Shown here piece by piece: positions 3,432 through 10,605 of a stretch of 13,305 nucleotides of DNA; positions within the stretch are counted from its first letter, which is position 1, and each line of letters starts with the position of its first letter. The position numbers and the translations under genes were made by a program. The notes under the pieces are model-generated. The model was not told where the DNA came from. It saw nothing but the letters and a program-made list of their open reading frames with translations, and ran no database searches. The stretch is taken from assembly GCA_964540655.1 (NCBI GenBank), contig CAZINR010000039.1, positions 1 to 13,305 on the forward strand, read 5' to 3'. The stretch comes from CAZQBY01 sp964540655 (GTDB lineage Archaea > Altiarchaeota > Altiarchaeia > JAFGQM01).

Positions 3432-5291
3432 ATGCCTAAGCCCCTCGGGAAGAAAGGGTTCTACGTCTCCACACCGATGGTCGGGACCGTGTTGTTCCTC
3501 ATAGCTGCGCTCATAGGGGCCACGATGATGGTCGAGAACGAAGCCCGGATACAGGACTCCAGGAGTGCCGACGTGCGGGGGCGGCACATCTTCATGACGC
3601 AGGCGATGCTAGCGGACAGCTACGACGTCCTGCTTCAGCAGACGCTGGAGCATCTGACCGCGGGGTTCATCAGGGAGGACTATTTCGACATAGACGTCCG
3701 GGAAGATAATTGGCAGCAGAGCGTCAAGAGCAATCTGATAGACCATTACATCGACGAGCTGGGGGATACGTTGGGTCTTAACGTCCAAGCGTATGCGAAA
3801 GCGTACGAGAACATCCCGGGAATAAAAGAATGCCACGTCAAGAGGGTGGGGGACTACCAATCAACCCCTTCCGCATACAACTCCGAATCGGGAGACGGGA
3901 CGTTGATGGTCATAAGCTCTTCTTATGGGGAGAGGATATTCTGCAACGCAAGCGAGCCGGAGGGGCAGATAGAGGTGGACATAGTCGGACGGCCGTACAG
4001 GGTGAGCGTAAGAATCCCAAAACTGTACGACATAATCAGATGGATAATAATGACTGCCAAGGGAGCCATAAACAGCGGCCATGAGAACATAGAGGAGCCG
4101 ATAGTCTCATGGGAGAGCCCCAGATGGCTAAGGGTGAAGGCGGCCGACAACACTCTTGTCGACCCGAGCGAGGGGCGCCTGGAGGAGATAATCTCGAACT
4201 GGGACGGCATCATGGACTGGTTTTCCGACAGGATGATAAGCGTTGCCAACAGCCACGTCCGGAGCATAGGTCACGTCGGCATAAGTCTGGAGGATTTTCT
4301 GGTGGAGGGCGATGAGGGGGGTACTGAAGAAAGGGGGCTGGAGGACTTTGACATATCCTGTGTGGAGGAATATGCGCACCGAGACTGCATGCCTTTCCGG
4401 CTCAAAATCAGGCTGGGCGACACCGACTGCAGCAAGGGAGGCGAGCCGCCCGAGAACACGGAGAACCCATTCTATTATCCTGTGGGAGAAGAGCAGGTGG
4501 TGAGATGCGGGGGGAAGAGCTGTCCGGAGGTCAACGACATAATAGAGAAGGAGATAATGAGGCCGTTCGACAGCGTGTGCATCTTCTACCACGCCTACAC
4601 CGACTCCGTCTATCCCGTGTGCAAGAGATGGCAGGCCAAGGAGAAGTCCGTGATTTTCAAGGGAGCCCTCAAGGACGACTCGCGCAATTACGTGGTGGCC
4701 GGCTACAACATGACGCTCTTCAAGTTCAAGGACCAGCATCCGGATGTCGACGTGAGCAATGTCAAGGAAGACCGGTTGACATGCGAGATGGGCACGGAGG
4801 AGTACGACTTCTACAAAGACAACGTCAGAAGGCTGCTGGAGGGCCTGACCATAAAGATAGGCTCCAGGCAGGTCGCAGGCAGCCCGATAAGGAGGTGGGT
4901 TGACTTGGGCAGCAGCCTTGAGAGAATCGAGGAGCAGAAGCTGAACGAGATATACAAGAACGTATACGGCCAGGGGGTGCTGCCGATGCCCTGCTTCATA
5001 AAAGGGGTCAAGCCCAGCCTGAAGTGCACGAGCGCCGAGGCAGAGGAAAAGCCCAGAATAGAGATGGAGGTGGACTGGGAGGAGACCAGGATGAACTGCA
5101 TAAATCGCATAAACGATCTGTGCCAGGGCCTCTGCGGCGGGAACGCCCTTCCTGATTACACCGAGACTTTCTGCAAGAGCCTGTTCCCGGAGAGGGAAGA
5201 TGTAGTAGGGGGCTACGGCCGGCTTATGTGCGACTGCAACCAGCCGGACGGGACCTTCATAGAAGTGGGCGCCGGTTCCTCGAGATTCTGA
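3432..5291 (+). CDS. Membrane-anchored extracytoplasmic protein with pilin-like N-terminus, function unknown
   Basis: The protein (619 residues) starts MPKPLGKKGFYVSTP and then has one hydrophobic helix (VGTVLFLIAALIGATMMV). The KKG-F junction before the helix resembles a class III (type IV pilin-like) signal with a possible prepilin-peptidase site after Gly9, but the usual Glu at +5 is absent, so an uncleaved anchor is equally possible. The remaining 580 residues are mostly hydrophilic with about 19 Cys, several in close pairs (CGGKSCP, CQGLCGG, CDC), which suits a disulfide-bonded outward-facing domain. A region around 195-215 of the protein (LYDIIRWIIMTAKGAI) is amphipathic or membrane-associated. 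I do not recognise the family. The start ATG 3432 is preferred; a TTG at 3393 would add 13 residues before the Lys-rich segment. The gene follows the phosphodiesterase closely but does not share an evident function. Confidence 0.75.
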   Translation: MPKPLGKKGFYVSTPMVGTVLFLIAALIGATMMVENEARIQDSRSADVRGRHIFMTQAMLADSYDVLLQQTLEHLTAGFIREDYFDIDVREDNWQQSVKSNLIDHYIDELGDTLGLNVQAYAKAYENIPGIKECHVKRVGDYQSTPSAYNSESGDGTLMVISSSYGERIFCNASEPEGQIEVDIVGRPYRVSVRIPKLYDIIRWIIMTAKGAINSGHENIEEPIVSWESPRWLRVKAADNTLVDPSEGRLEEIISNWDGIMDWFSDRMISVANSHVRSIGHVGISLEDFLVEGDEGGTEERGLEDFDISCVEEYAHRDCMPFRLKIRLGDTDCSKGGEPPENTENPFYYPVGEEQVVRCGGKSCPEVNDIIEKEIMRPFDSVCIFYHAYTDSVYPVCKRWQAKEKSVIFKGALKDDSRNYVVAGYNMTLFKFKDQHPDVDVSNVKEDRLTCEMGTEEYDFYKDNVRRLLEGLTIKIGSRQVAGSPIRRWVDLGSSLERIEEQKLNEIYKNVYGQGVLPMPCFIKGVKPSLKCTSAEAEEKPRIEMEVDWEETRMNCINRINDLCQGLCGGNALPDYTETFCKSLFPEREDVVGGYGRLMCDCNQPDGTFIEVGAGSSRF

Positions 5292-5292
5292 G

Positions 5293-5301
5293 TTTTTTAG
5301 C
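5293..5301 (+). promoter_or_regulatory. TATA-like element before the PHP gene, overlapping the upstream terminator
   Basis: TTTTTTAGC begins just after the stop codon at 5291 and is centred about 25 nt before ATG 5322, consistent with a leaderless promoter. The same T-run could end transcription of the upstream gene. Confidence 0.35.
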
Positions 5302-5321
5302 GTAGGACTAAAAACCTAAAC

Positions 5322-5972
5322 ATGCTTTTCGACCACCACATACATTCAAAGTACTCGGTCTTCGATTCGGCTTCCGAGATAGTCGACATAATAAGGGCTG
5401 CCAAGGAGTTCGGGCTGGACGCGATAGCCGTCAGCGACCACGACGCCATCGAGGGCTCGCTGGGGGCCGCCGGGAAATCATCGGACGATCTTCTCATAAT
5501 CCCGGGGATGGAAGTCAGCTCTCTGGACGGCCACATCGTTGTGCTGGGCGTCAGGGAGCTGATAGAGAGAGACTTGTCCGCCAGGGAAACCATAAGAAGG
5601 GCGCATGACCTGGGAGGCATAGCCATCGCCGCGCACCCCTATGACACATTCAGGCGGGGAGTCAAGGACCTCTGCTGGGAGCTGGACTTCGATGCGATAG
5701 AAATCAACGGCCACTGCCTCTACGGAAACACCAAAGCGGAAAATGCGGCGAAGGAGCACGGCAAGCCGCTAGTCGGCGGGAGCGACGCCCACGCGCTCAA
5801 CGGCATAGGTGTGATATCTACAGAGGTGGGCGGCAGCTCGCCGGAAGAGATATTCGAGAACATCAGGAAAGGCAGGTGCAGGCCCATCTACAGAAAGAAC
5901 AAGGTGAGTCTCAAGACCTCGATAATCACGGACAAGATATCGCGGAAGTACCATTTGTCCAGGAAGCTCTGA
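5322..5972 (+). CDS. PHP-domain metal-dependent phosphoesterase
   Basis: The 216-residue protein is a stand-alone polymerase-and-histidinol-phosphatase (PHP) domain, a distorted TIM barrel that binds up to three metal ions. Motifs in order: DHHIHSKYS (His6, His8), VSDHDAIEG (Asp39, His40), GMEVSS (Glu64), GHIVVLG (His71), AAHP (His105), VGGSDAH (Asp155, His157). All expected ligands are present, so it is probably active, with candidate substrates being nucleoside 3',5'-bisphosphates or other small phosphoesters as in RNase AM/YciV-like and related enzymes, or histidinol phosphate; the sequence does not decide. A basic tail after residue 185 follows the domain. The gene converges on the padR-like gene, with one base between the stops, and has its own TATA-like element upstream. 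Confidence 0.88.
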   Translation: MLFDHHIHSKYSVFDSASEIVDIIRAAKEFGLDAIAVSDHDAIEGSLGAAGKSSDDLLIIPGMEVSSLDGHIVVLGVRELIERDLSARETIRRAHDLGGIAIAAHPYDTFRRGVKDLCWELDFDAIEINGHCLYGNTKAENAAKEHGKPLVGGSDAHALNGIGVISTEVGGSSPEEIFENIRKGRCRPIYRKNKVSLKTSIITDKISRKYHLSRKL

Positions 5973-5973
5973 T

Positions 5974-6282
5974 TCAGAGCTTGGTCAGTGTGCCCCTCAG
6001 CACCCTCTTGCCCTCTTTGAGTTCATCGCTGCCTTTTTTTGTTATTTTATAATATTTTCTTTCTCTGCCCTCTGCCGACTTCTCGACTTTTTTGACCAAA
6101 GCCTGGCGCCTGAGGGAGTAGAGCACCCTGTATGCGGTGACGTTGCCGGGCTTGAAGCCGAATTTCTTTTCTATCTCCTCCCTGAGCTCGTATCCATACA
6201 TGTCCCTGTCCTCCAGCAGCGAGAGTATGTACAGCCAAAGGTTCTCCTTGGTGAGCTTCTGCTCCAGTCTTCGAGAAGGCAT
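5974..6282 (-). CDS. PadR-family winged-helix transcriptional regulator
   Basis: The 102-residue protein has the PadR winged helix-turn-helix: TKENLWLYILSLLEDRDMYGYEL, the recognition part FGFKPGNVTAYRVLYSLRRQ, and the wing KSAEGRERKYYKITKKG. PadR members are usually dimeric repressors that release DNA on binding a small molecule. This one has only a short C-terminal part (about 15 residues after the wing), as in the small PadR-s2 type, so dimerisation must rely on the terminal helices. It is transcribed divergently from ksgA with 34 bp between start codons, and both leaderless promoters lie in that gap, so autoregulation would affect ksgA too (inference). The ligand is unknown. Confidence 0.88.
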   Translation of the reverse strand: MPSRRLEQKLTKENLWLYILSLLEDRDMYGYELREEIEKKFGFKPGNVTAYRVLYSLRRQALVKKVEKSAEGRERKYYKITKKGSDELKEGKRVLRGTLTKL

Positions 6283-6316
6283 GTTGGTTTATTATGGTTT
6301 ACGCGCATAAAACTAC
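6283..6316. promoter_or_regulatory. Divergent promoter region padR-like / ksgA
   Basis: The 34-bp gap holds TTTATTATG (6288-6296), centred about 25 nt before the ksgA ATG, and on the other strand GTTTTATGC (about 6304-6312), centred about 26 nt before the padR ATG. Each TATA box lies within the other gene's initiation region, so one bound repressor could block both. Confidence 0.55.
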
Positions 6317-6970
6317 ATGAGGCTGGGTCAGCACTTCATGATAGACAAGGCGGTCCTCAAAAGGGTCGCGGACAGCGCGCGCATCAGGAGCGGCGAGACC
6401 GTTCTGGAAGTGGGCCCGGGGAAGGGTGCCCTCACGAAAGAGCTTGTGATGAGGGGAGCAAGCGTGATTGCCATAGAGAAGGACGAAGAACTGTTCGAGG
6501 GACTCAAAGACCGGTTCCCGGAGCAACGGCTGATTAACGCGGATGCGCTCAAGGCGGAATGGCCTCGTTTCGACAAGTGCGTCTCCAACCTGCCCTATCT
6601 GATTTCCAAGAAGTTCATTCTTAAGCTGCTGAAGCACGATTTCAGGCTGGCTGCGCTCGTCCTTCAGAACGAGTTCGCCGAGAAGCTGTCCGCGGAGCCG
6701 GGAAGCAGGAAGTACGGCACTGCCTCGGTCTGCGCGCAGCATTGCTGCGAAATAGAGCTGCTGGACCGCATACCCAAGAACGCGTTCAAGCCCCAGCCGA
6801 AGGTGGAATCCAGGATAGTCCGCCTCAGGCAGAAGCAGCGCCTCGGAGAGGGCTTTCTGGAGTTCATAACCAGGATGTTCCAGAAGAGGAACCGCAAGAG
6901 GGGGGAGAAAAGGCTGTTCCAGCTGACTCCGGAGGAGTTTTTAACCCTTTATGAAAATAATAAAGTGTGA
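6317..6970 (+). CDS. ksgA: 16S rRNA dimethyladenosine transferase KsgA/Dim1
   Basis: The 217-residue protein dimethylates the two adjacent adenosines in the last hairpin of 16S rRNA during small-subunit maturation, using S-adenosylmethionine. Motifs: GQHFMID near the N-terminus, VLEVGPGKG (SAM-binding loop, residues 29-37), AIEKD (Glu54 for the ribose), INADAL (Asp76), SNLPY (catalytic NLPY, 91-94), LQNEFAEKL, and FKPQPKVESRIVRL. The usual length is 260-280, so the C-terminal rRNA-binding helical domain is reduced to about 45 residues, a shortening often seen in small-genome archaea (family knowledge). It is the first gene of a coupled set: its TGA overlaps the GTG start of the next gene by four bases. 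Confidence 0.95.
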   Translation: MRLGQHFMIDKAVLKRVADSARIRSGETVLEVGPGKGALTKELVMRGASVIAIEKDEELFEGLKDRFPEQRLINADALKAEWPRFDKCVSNLPYLISKKFILKLLKHDFRLAALVLQNEFAEKLSAEPGSRKYGTASVCAQHCCEIELLDRIPKNAFKPQPKVESRIVRLRQKQRLGEGFLEFITRMFQKRNRKRGEKRLFQLTPEEFLTLYENNKV

Positions 6971-7344
6971 CTTACATCGACGCGAACAGGTTCCTGGCGG
7001 GATTGGTCATCGGCATAGCCTTGGCGGCGGGGTGGGTCTACTTGAGATACAAGAGGGTCTTCCTCGACCTGATATCGGACCGGGAGGGGGAGGATGAAGA
7101 GGATCAGGGCGAGGTCAGGGGGCCCGTCACGCTGGAGCATTATCATTGGGGGCTGATAATATTCACGTCCAGCCTAGCTTTCAAATACCCGGGCTTCGGC
7201 CTGATTGACGGAATCGCTATAGCCCTGGTCTTCGCCGAGACTTTGCAGAAGCACCCCTTCGGCATCGGCAAGAGCCATTTCCTGGCGTCGACGCTTTTCG
7301 GGGCGCTGCTGGTGATAATACTCCTTATGGCGTATCCGCTATGA
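6967..7344 (+). CDS. Small multi-pass membrane protein with HYHWG motif, function unknown
   Basis: The 125-residue protein starts at a GTG inside GTGA, shared with the ksgA stop, and ends in ATGA, shared with the start of the YrdC gene, so translation of the three genes is coupled. It has about three to four membrane helices (about 9-28, 62-72 with 78-95, and 106-123). Helix 1 is followed by a strongly acidic stretch (SDREGEDEEDQGEV) and then a His-rich segment, EHYHWG, close to the second helix; later conserved-looking His residues occur in KHPFG and KSHF. The His could bind a metal or haem, but this is speculation. I do not recognise the family. The position between two RNA-modification genes does not suggest a membrane role for them. 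Confidence 0.8.
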   Translation: MTYIDANRFLAGLVIGIALAAGWVYLRYKRVFLDLISDREGEDEEDQGEVRGPVTLEHYHWGLIIFTSSLAFKYPGFGLIDGIAIALVFAETLQKHPFGIGKSHFLASTLFGALLVIILLMAYPL

Positions 7345-7907
7345 CAGCCGACATCATCGACATAAACCATGCGGACTTGGAAGAGGCGGGCCAGCGGATA
7401 AGGGACGGGGCAGTTTTCGTCTATCCTACCGACACCGTCTACGGGCTTGGGTGCGACGCTCTTAATGAAGAGGCAGTGGGCAGGATATTCGAAGTCAAGG
7501 GCAGGGGTCTTGACAAGCCCCTATCCGTGGCTTTCTCCGACCTCGATCAGCTGCTGGAGTTTGTGGAAGTGGATGAAGAACAAAAGATGGTTATGGGGAA
7601 AAGGCTCCCCGGGCCATACACTTTCATAGTTCCGAACATAAGGATTCCGAAAATCGTGACGGCCGGTCTTGATACCGTAGGTGTGCGCGTGCCCGATTAT
7701 TCCCTTGTGCGTGAACTCATAAAAAAGGCGAAAACCCCGATTGTGACCACTTCGGCCAATAAATCCGGGGGAAAGGCTCCTTGTAGTGTAAACGAAGTTG
7801 ATAAGGGGGTTTTGGGAATAGTCGATTTCGCTCTGGACGGCGGGGCCTGCGGCTCTGGAAAGCCCTCCAAGATTATCAACCTGGTGACAGGGGAGCGGCT
7901 TCGCTGA
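7341..7907 (+). CDS. tsaC: YrdC/TsaC-Sua5 family L-threonylcarbamoyladenylate synthase
   Basis: The 188-residue protein should make threonylcarbamoyl-AMP from threonine, bicarbonate and ATP, the first step of t6A37 formation in tRNAs reading ANN codons. Visible motifs: VYPTDTVYGLGCDA (27-40), KGRGLDKPLS (53-62), LPGPYT (89-94), VGVRVPD, TSANKSG (137-143) and GKPSKIINL. It consists only of the YrdC domain. Archaeal Sua5 usually carries an extra C-terminal domain, so this is the short bacterial-like TsaC type; the symbol reflects this and the older label sua5 would also be used. It overlaps the upstream membrane-protein gene by four bases (ATGA). A T-rich tract follows at about 7922-7931. Confidence 0.92.
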   Translation: MTADIIDINHADLEEAGQRIRDGAVFVYPTDTVYGLGCDALNEEAVGRIFEVKGRGLDKPLSVAFSDLDQLLEFVEVDEEQKMVMGKRLPGPYTFIVPNIRIPKIVTAGLDTVGVRVPDYSLVRELIKKAKTPIVTTSANKSGGKAPCSVNEVDKGVLGIVDFALDGGACGSGKPSKIINLVTGERLR

Positions 7908-7958
7908 GCTCTGGCATATGATTTTGCCTTTTTCATTACGGACGGTTAAACTAATCCG

Positions 7959-9389
7959 ATGACTCTAGCATCCGCGCGGAGGAAGATGGAGAAGAGCAGG
8001 GGGCAGCTGCTCAGACTCAAGGAAAGGACACGGAAAATCAAGAACAGGGGCGAGCGCATGGCCAAAGAGAGGGCCAAGACCGGCTTCGAGGTCGAGTTCC
8101 TGATAATCGACGGTGAAGGAGATGTGTCCAATGAATCCGATAAGATTCTTTCGCATATAGAGAAAAGAGAGCTCAAGCACGAGGCGGTCAAGGAGTGCTG
8201 CCACTCCTTTATCGAGATGGGTGTCTATCCGCGCATATACGTCCGCAACGTGGCCACCAAGTTCTTCGAGGACATGCTGGGGGTGCTGGATGTGGCTGAG
8301 AAATATGACCTGGCGTTCTATCCCATGGGCATGTATCCTTATAAGTACGAACCGGAGATGAGACGGGGTGGCTGGTACGGCGTCAAGGAGAAGATATTCG
8401 GCGAGAAGTGGGGATACGCCGGAAGATGCGCGGGTTTCCACTTACATTACTCCCTGCCGCAGGGCATATTCAGGTATGAGGACAGGCATCTTGAGGAAAA
8501 TGCGATGGAGTCGGAGAAGAGGAAGACAGTCAACTCTTATAATTTCGCCACCGCCATAGACCCTGCCGTCACCGCCTTCACCCAGTCTTCGCCCATCTTC
8601 GAGGGAAAGTTCCTGGCGAAGGACTCCCGCCTTCTGCTCTACAGGGGGGGCGATGTTCTGAAGTACGACGGGCTGTATTCTGACCATCAGCTATTCGGAG
8701 CCTTGCTTCCCTACATCTCGGAGTACGAGGACCTCATAGAGCTTGCGGAGACGCGCTACGAGAAATGGGTCGAGACGGTAAAAGGGGCGGGAGGCGATGT
8801 CAAAGGGCTCGAGGGCAAGAACAAGCTGGACTTCGCCTGGAACCCTGTCAAAATAAACAAGGTCGGCTCGATAGAGCTGAGGAACATGGATATGAACATG
8901 CCGTCTGTTTTGATGGCGGTGAGCGTCCTGGTGAAATACGCCTTGAGGGACATCCAGAGGGAGAAGATCGAGATTGTTCCGACAAAGGAGGCGGTTGCCG
9001 ACCCGTTCAGATTCGAAGACGATAGGATATTGATTCCGCCATTCGAGCATTTGAGCAAAAAACTGCAATATCACGCAGCCTGGGACGGGCTCGAAGACGA
9101 CACTCTCTACGATTACTGCAAGAAGTTCTTCTCGCTGTGCATCAAGTTCGTCAACAAGAAATACTACCCTATCCTGAAGCCGGTCAAGGACATGCTGAAG
9201 AGGAGGGAGACCCGGTCGGACGAGATTCTGAGGGTGGTAAAAAAGAAGGGGCACGATTATAACGAGGATATCCCGGAAGAGGTGCTCAGGGAAGTCGTCC
9301 TCCACTATTCCAAAATGCTCAGAAGAGACATAAGCAGGACCGAGGAGCTTATGAACTCGCTTACGGAAGAAGACAGGGTCTGGCTCTAG
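7959..9389 (+). CDS. Glutamate-cysteine ligase family 2 (GCS2)-like protein
   Basis: The 476-residue protein matches the carboxylate-amine ligase fold of GCS2 (related to glutamine synthetase). Evidence: TGFEVEFLI (41-49) with two acidic residues at the expected metal positions, GFHLHYSL (159-166), the AIDPAVTAFTQSSPIFEG segment (199-216), and SIELRNMDMN (304-313), where an Arg contacts substrate in the family. It probably joins an amino acid to a carboxylate with ATP; whether it makes gamma-glutamylcysteine or another product is not decidable. Residues 1-40 are an extra Lys/Arg-rich helix (MTLASARRKMEKSRGQ..) not part of the fold, unless translation starts at Met34. The C-terminal 100 residues are helical and basic. 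It converges on the M20 peptidase gene, their stop codons overlapping in CTAG. The match is by motifs, hence moderate certainty. Confidence 0.72.
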   Translation: MTLASARRKMEKSRGQLLRLKERTRKIKNRGERMAKERAKTGFEVEFLIIDGEGDVSNESDKILSHIEKRELKHEAVKECCHSFIEMGVYPRIYVRNVATKFFEDMLGVLDVAEKYDLAFYPMGMYPYKYEPEMRRGGWYGVKEKIFGEKWGYAGRCAGFHLHYSLPQGIFRYEDRHLEENAMESEKRKTVNSYNFATAIDPAVTAFTQSSPIFEGKFLAKDSRLLLYRGGDVLKYDGLYSDHQLFGALLPYISEYEDLIELAETRYEKWVETVKGAGGDVKGLEGKNKLDFAWNPVKINKVGSIELRNMDMNMPSVLMAVSVLVKYALRDIQREKIEIVPTKEAVADPFRFEDDRILIPPFEHLSKKLQYHAAWDGLEDDTLYDYCKKFFSLCIKFVNKKYYPILKPVKDMLKRRETRSDEILRVVKKKGHDYNEDIPEEVLREVVLHYSKMLRRDISRTEELMNSLTEEDRVWL

Positions 9390-10498
9390 GCCAGGAAACT
9401 TTTTGTGAAGTCCAGCACCGCTTTGGCGGATCTTGCCATCCCCGGAATCAGGGCGTATTCCTCCGGCTTGTGGCACTGGTGATTCTCGCCCGGACCGAAG
9501 ATTATGGCGGGGGTGCCGTGGCGATAAAAATATTCCGAATCCGCCCTGCCGAGGGCTATCATTATCTTCACGTCTTTCTTGAAGGTCTTCTCCACGCTGT
9601 CCTGGAAGGTGCTGACGAATCTGGAATCTTCGTCCAGGAAATAGCCTGGGGAGAAATAGGGTATAGCCACTTCCGCTTTTGTCTTGGAGTGCTTGATTGC
9701 ATTCTGTATCTTTCTCTTGACGTCCGTCCGTCCCGGCAGGGTCCTGTAGTCCACAGTTACGTGGCACTGGGATGGTATGATGTTCGTGGCGGAGGATGAG
9801 CTGTCTATGCGCACTATGGAGAGGGTCTCAGGCAGCTCGCTGCCGAAGTAGTGCCCTGTGAGGAGGTCGTGCTCCTTGAGATGATTTATCAGCTTGATCG
9901 ACTCATCTATCGCATTCTTGCCGGTCTGGGGCCGCGAGGAGTGGGTGCTCTTGCCCCTGACGTCAATCTCCAGAATCATCCTTCCTCTGCAGCCGGCAGA
10001 GATTTTAGGGGTACCGTCATACATCGTGGGTTCCAACACTATGCAGCCATCAGTCGAATACTTCTCAGCCGCGTACATGCTGCCCTTGGGGAGCCTCTTG
10101 CCCTCGAGGACGGCCTCCTCCGCGACGGTGAAGGCGAGAACCAGCCTCCCCCCGAGCTTCTTCGCATTCAGGAGCCTGGCTATCTCCATCATCGCGGCGA
10201 CTCCCGCCTTGCAGTCGGAAGCTCCCAGGCCTATCACCTTGTTGCCTTTGCGCTTGCCCGAGTACGGGTCCCCCTTGTATCCCTGGGGCGGGACCGTGTC
10301 CAGGTGCGCGTTCAGCATCAGGGATTTCCCCCCTTCGCCCATCTCGGCATAGATGTTGCCGACCTCATCCTTCTCGGTGGACAGGCCGAATGACTCCAAC
10401 TCGTTCTGCACGAACTTTCCTATTGTGCCCTCACTGCCGGTTATGCTGGGTATCCTGATGAGCTCCTGCAGAGTCTTCACAAGGCGCTTTTTGTCCAT
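9386..10498 (-). CDS. M20-family metallopeptidase / deacylase (ArgE/DapE/CPG2-like)
   Basis: The 370-residue cytoplasmic enzyme has the two-zinc M20 core with an inserted dimerisation domain. Zinc ligands and catalytic residues: NAHLDTVPP (His65, Asp67), GASDCKAG (bridging Asp95), VAEEAV (catalytic Glu127, ligand Glu128), LEPT (Glu156) and NHQCHKPEE (His340/His343 region). RGKSTHSSRP (His186) is the dimer-domain His that reaches the other active site. Possible roles are N-acetylornithine or succinyl-diaminopimelate deacylation, LysK-type carrier removal, or peptide hydrolysis; no neighbouring amino-acid biosynthesis genes help, so I leave the substrate open. The start ATG at 10498 lies about 30 nt from the AT-rich TTATTTTTC (10524-10532 region, minus), with a 5-nt leader at most. 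Its gene shares a promoter region with the C/D sRNA on the other strand. Confidence 0.88.
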   Translation of the reverse strand: MDKKRLVKTLQELIRIPSITGSEGTIGKFVQNELESFGLSTEKDEVGNIYAEMGEGGKSLMLNAHLDTVPPQGYKGDPYSGKRKGNKVIGLGASDCKAGVAAMMEIARLLNAKKLGGRLVLAFTVAEEAVLEGKRLPKGSMYAAEKYSTDGCIVLEPTMYDGTPKISAGCRGRMILEIDVRGKSTHSSRPQTGKNAIDESIKLINHLKEHDLLTGHYFGSELPETLSIVRIDSSSSATNIIPSQCHVTVDYRTLPGRTDVKRKIQNAIKHSKTKAEVAIPYFSPGYFLDEDSRFVSTFQDSVEKTFKKDVKIMIALGRADSEYFYRHGTPAIIFGPGENHQCHKPEEYALIPGMARSAKAVLDFTKSFLA

Positions 10499-10505
10499 CG
10501 GATTT

Positions 10506-10516
10506 GTATTTTATAC
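10506..10516 (+). promoter_or_regulatory. TATA box of the box C/D sRNA
   Basis: The segment contains TTTTATA (10509-10515), centred 26 nt before the C box at 10538, so transcription should start within a base or two of the sRNA's 5' end. Confidence 0.6.
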
Positions 10517-10535
10517 CTAGCGGGTGAAAAATAAG

Positions 10536-10604
10536 CGGTGATGAAGCGAACAACCACTGAGGCTTTCGCAAGAAAGTCGGTGATGACCCTTATGAGCACT
10601 GATT
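10536..10604 (+). ncRNA. Box C/D sRNA (2'-O-methylation guide), two guides
   Basis: The boxes are in canonical order: C (GTGATGA, 10538-10544), D' (CTGA, 10557-10560), C' (GTGATGA, 10580-10586) and D (CTGA, 10599-10602). Both guide spacers are exactly 12 nt, the archaeal norm. The D' guide AGCGAACAACCA places its fifth nucleotide upstream of the box on a U within UGGUUGUUCGC, which matches the 23S rRNA A-loop, so the target would be U2552 (E. coli numbering). The D guide CCCTTATGAGCA places it on C of UCAUAA, i.e. C34 in the anticodon loop of elongator tRNA-Met. Both are classic methylation sites. The D'-C' linker is 19 nt and folds into a hairpin (see findings). The gene fits the 107-bp gap between the M20 and polymerase genes, its end meeting the polymerase stop. 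Confidence 0.9.
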
Positions 10605-10605
10605 C

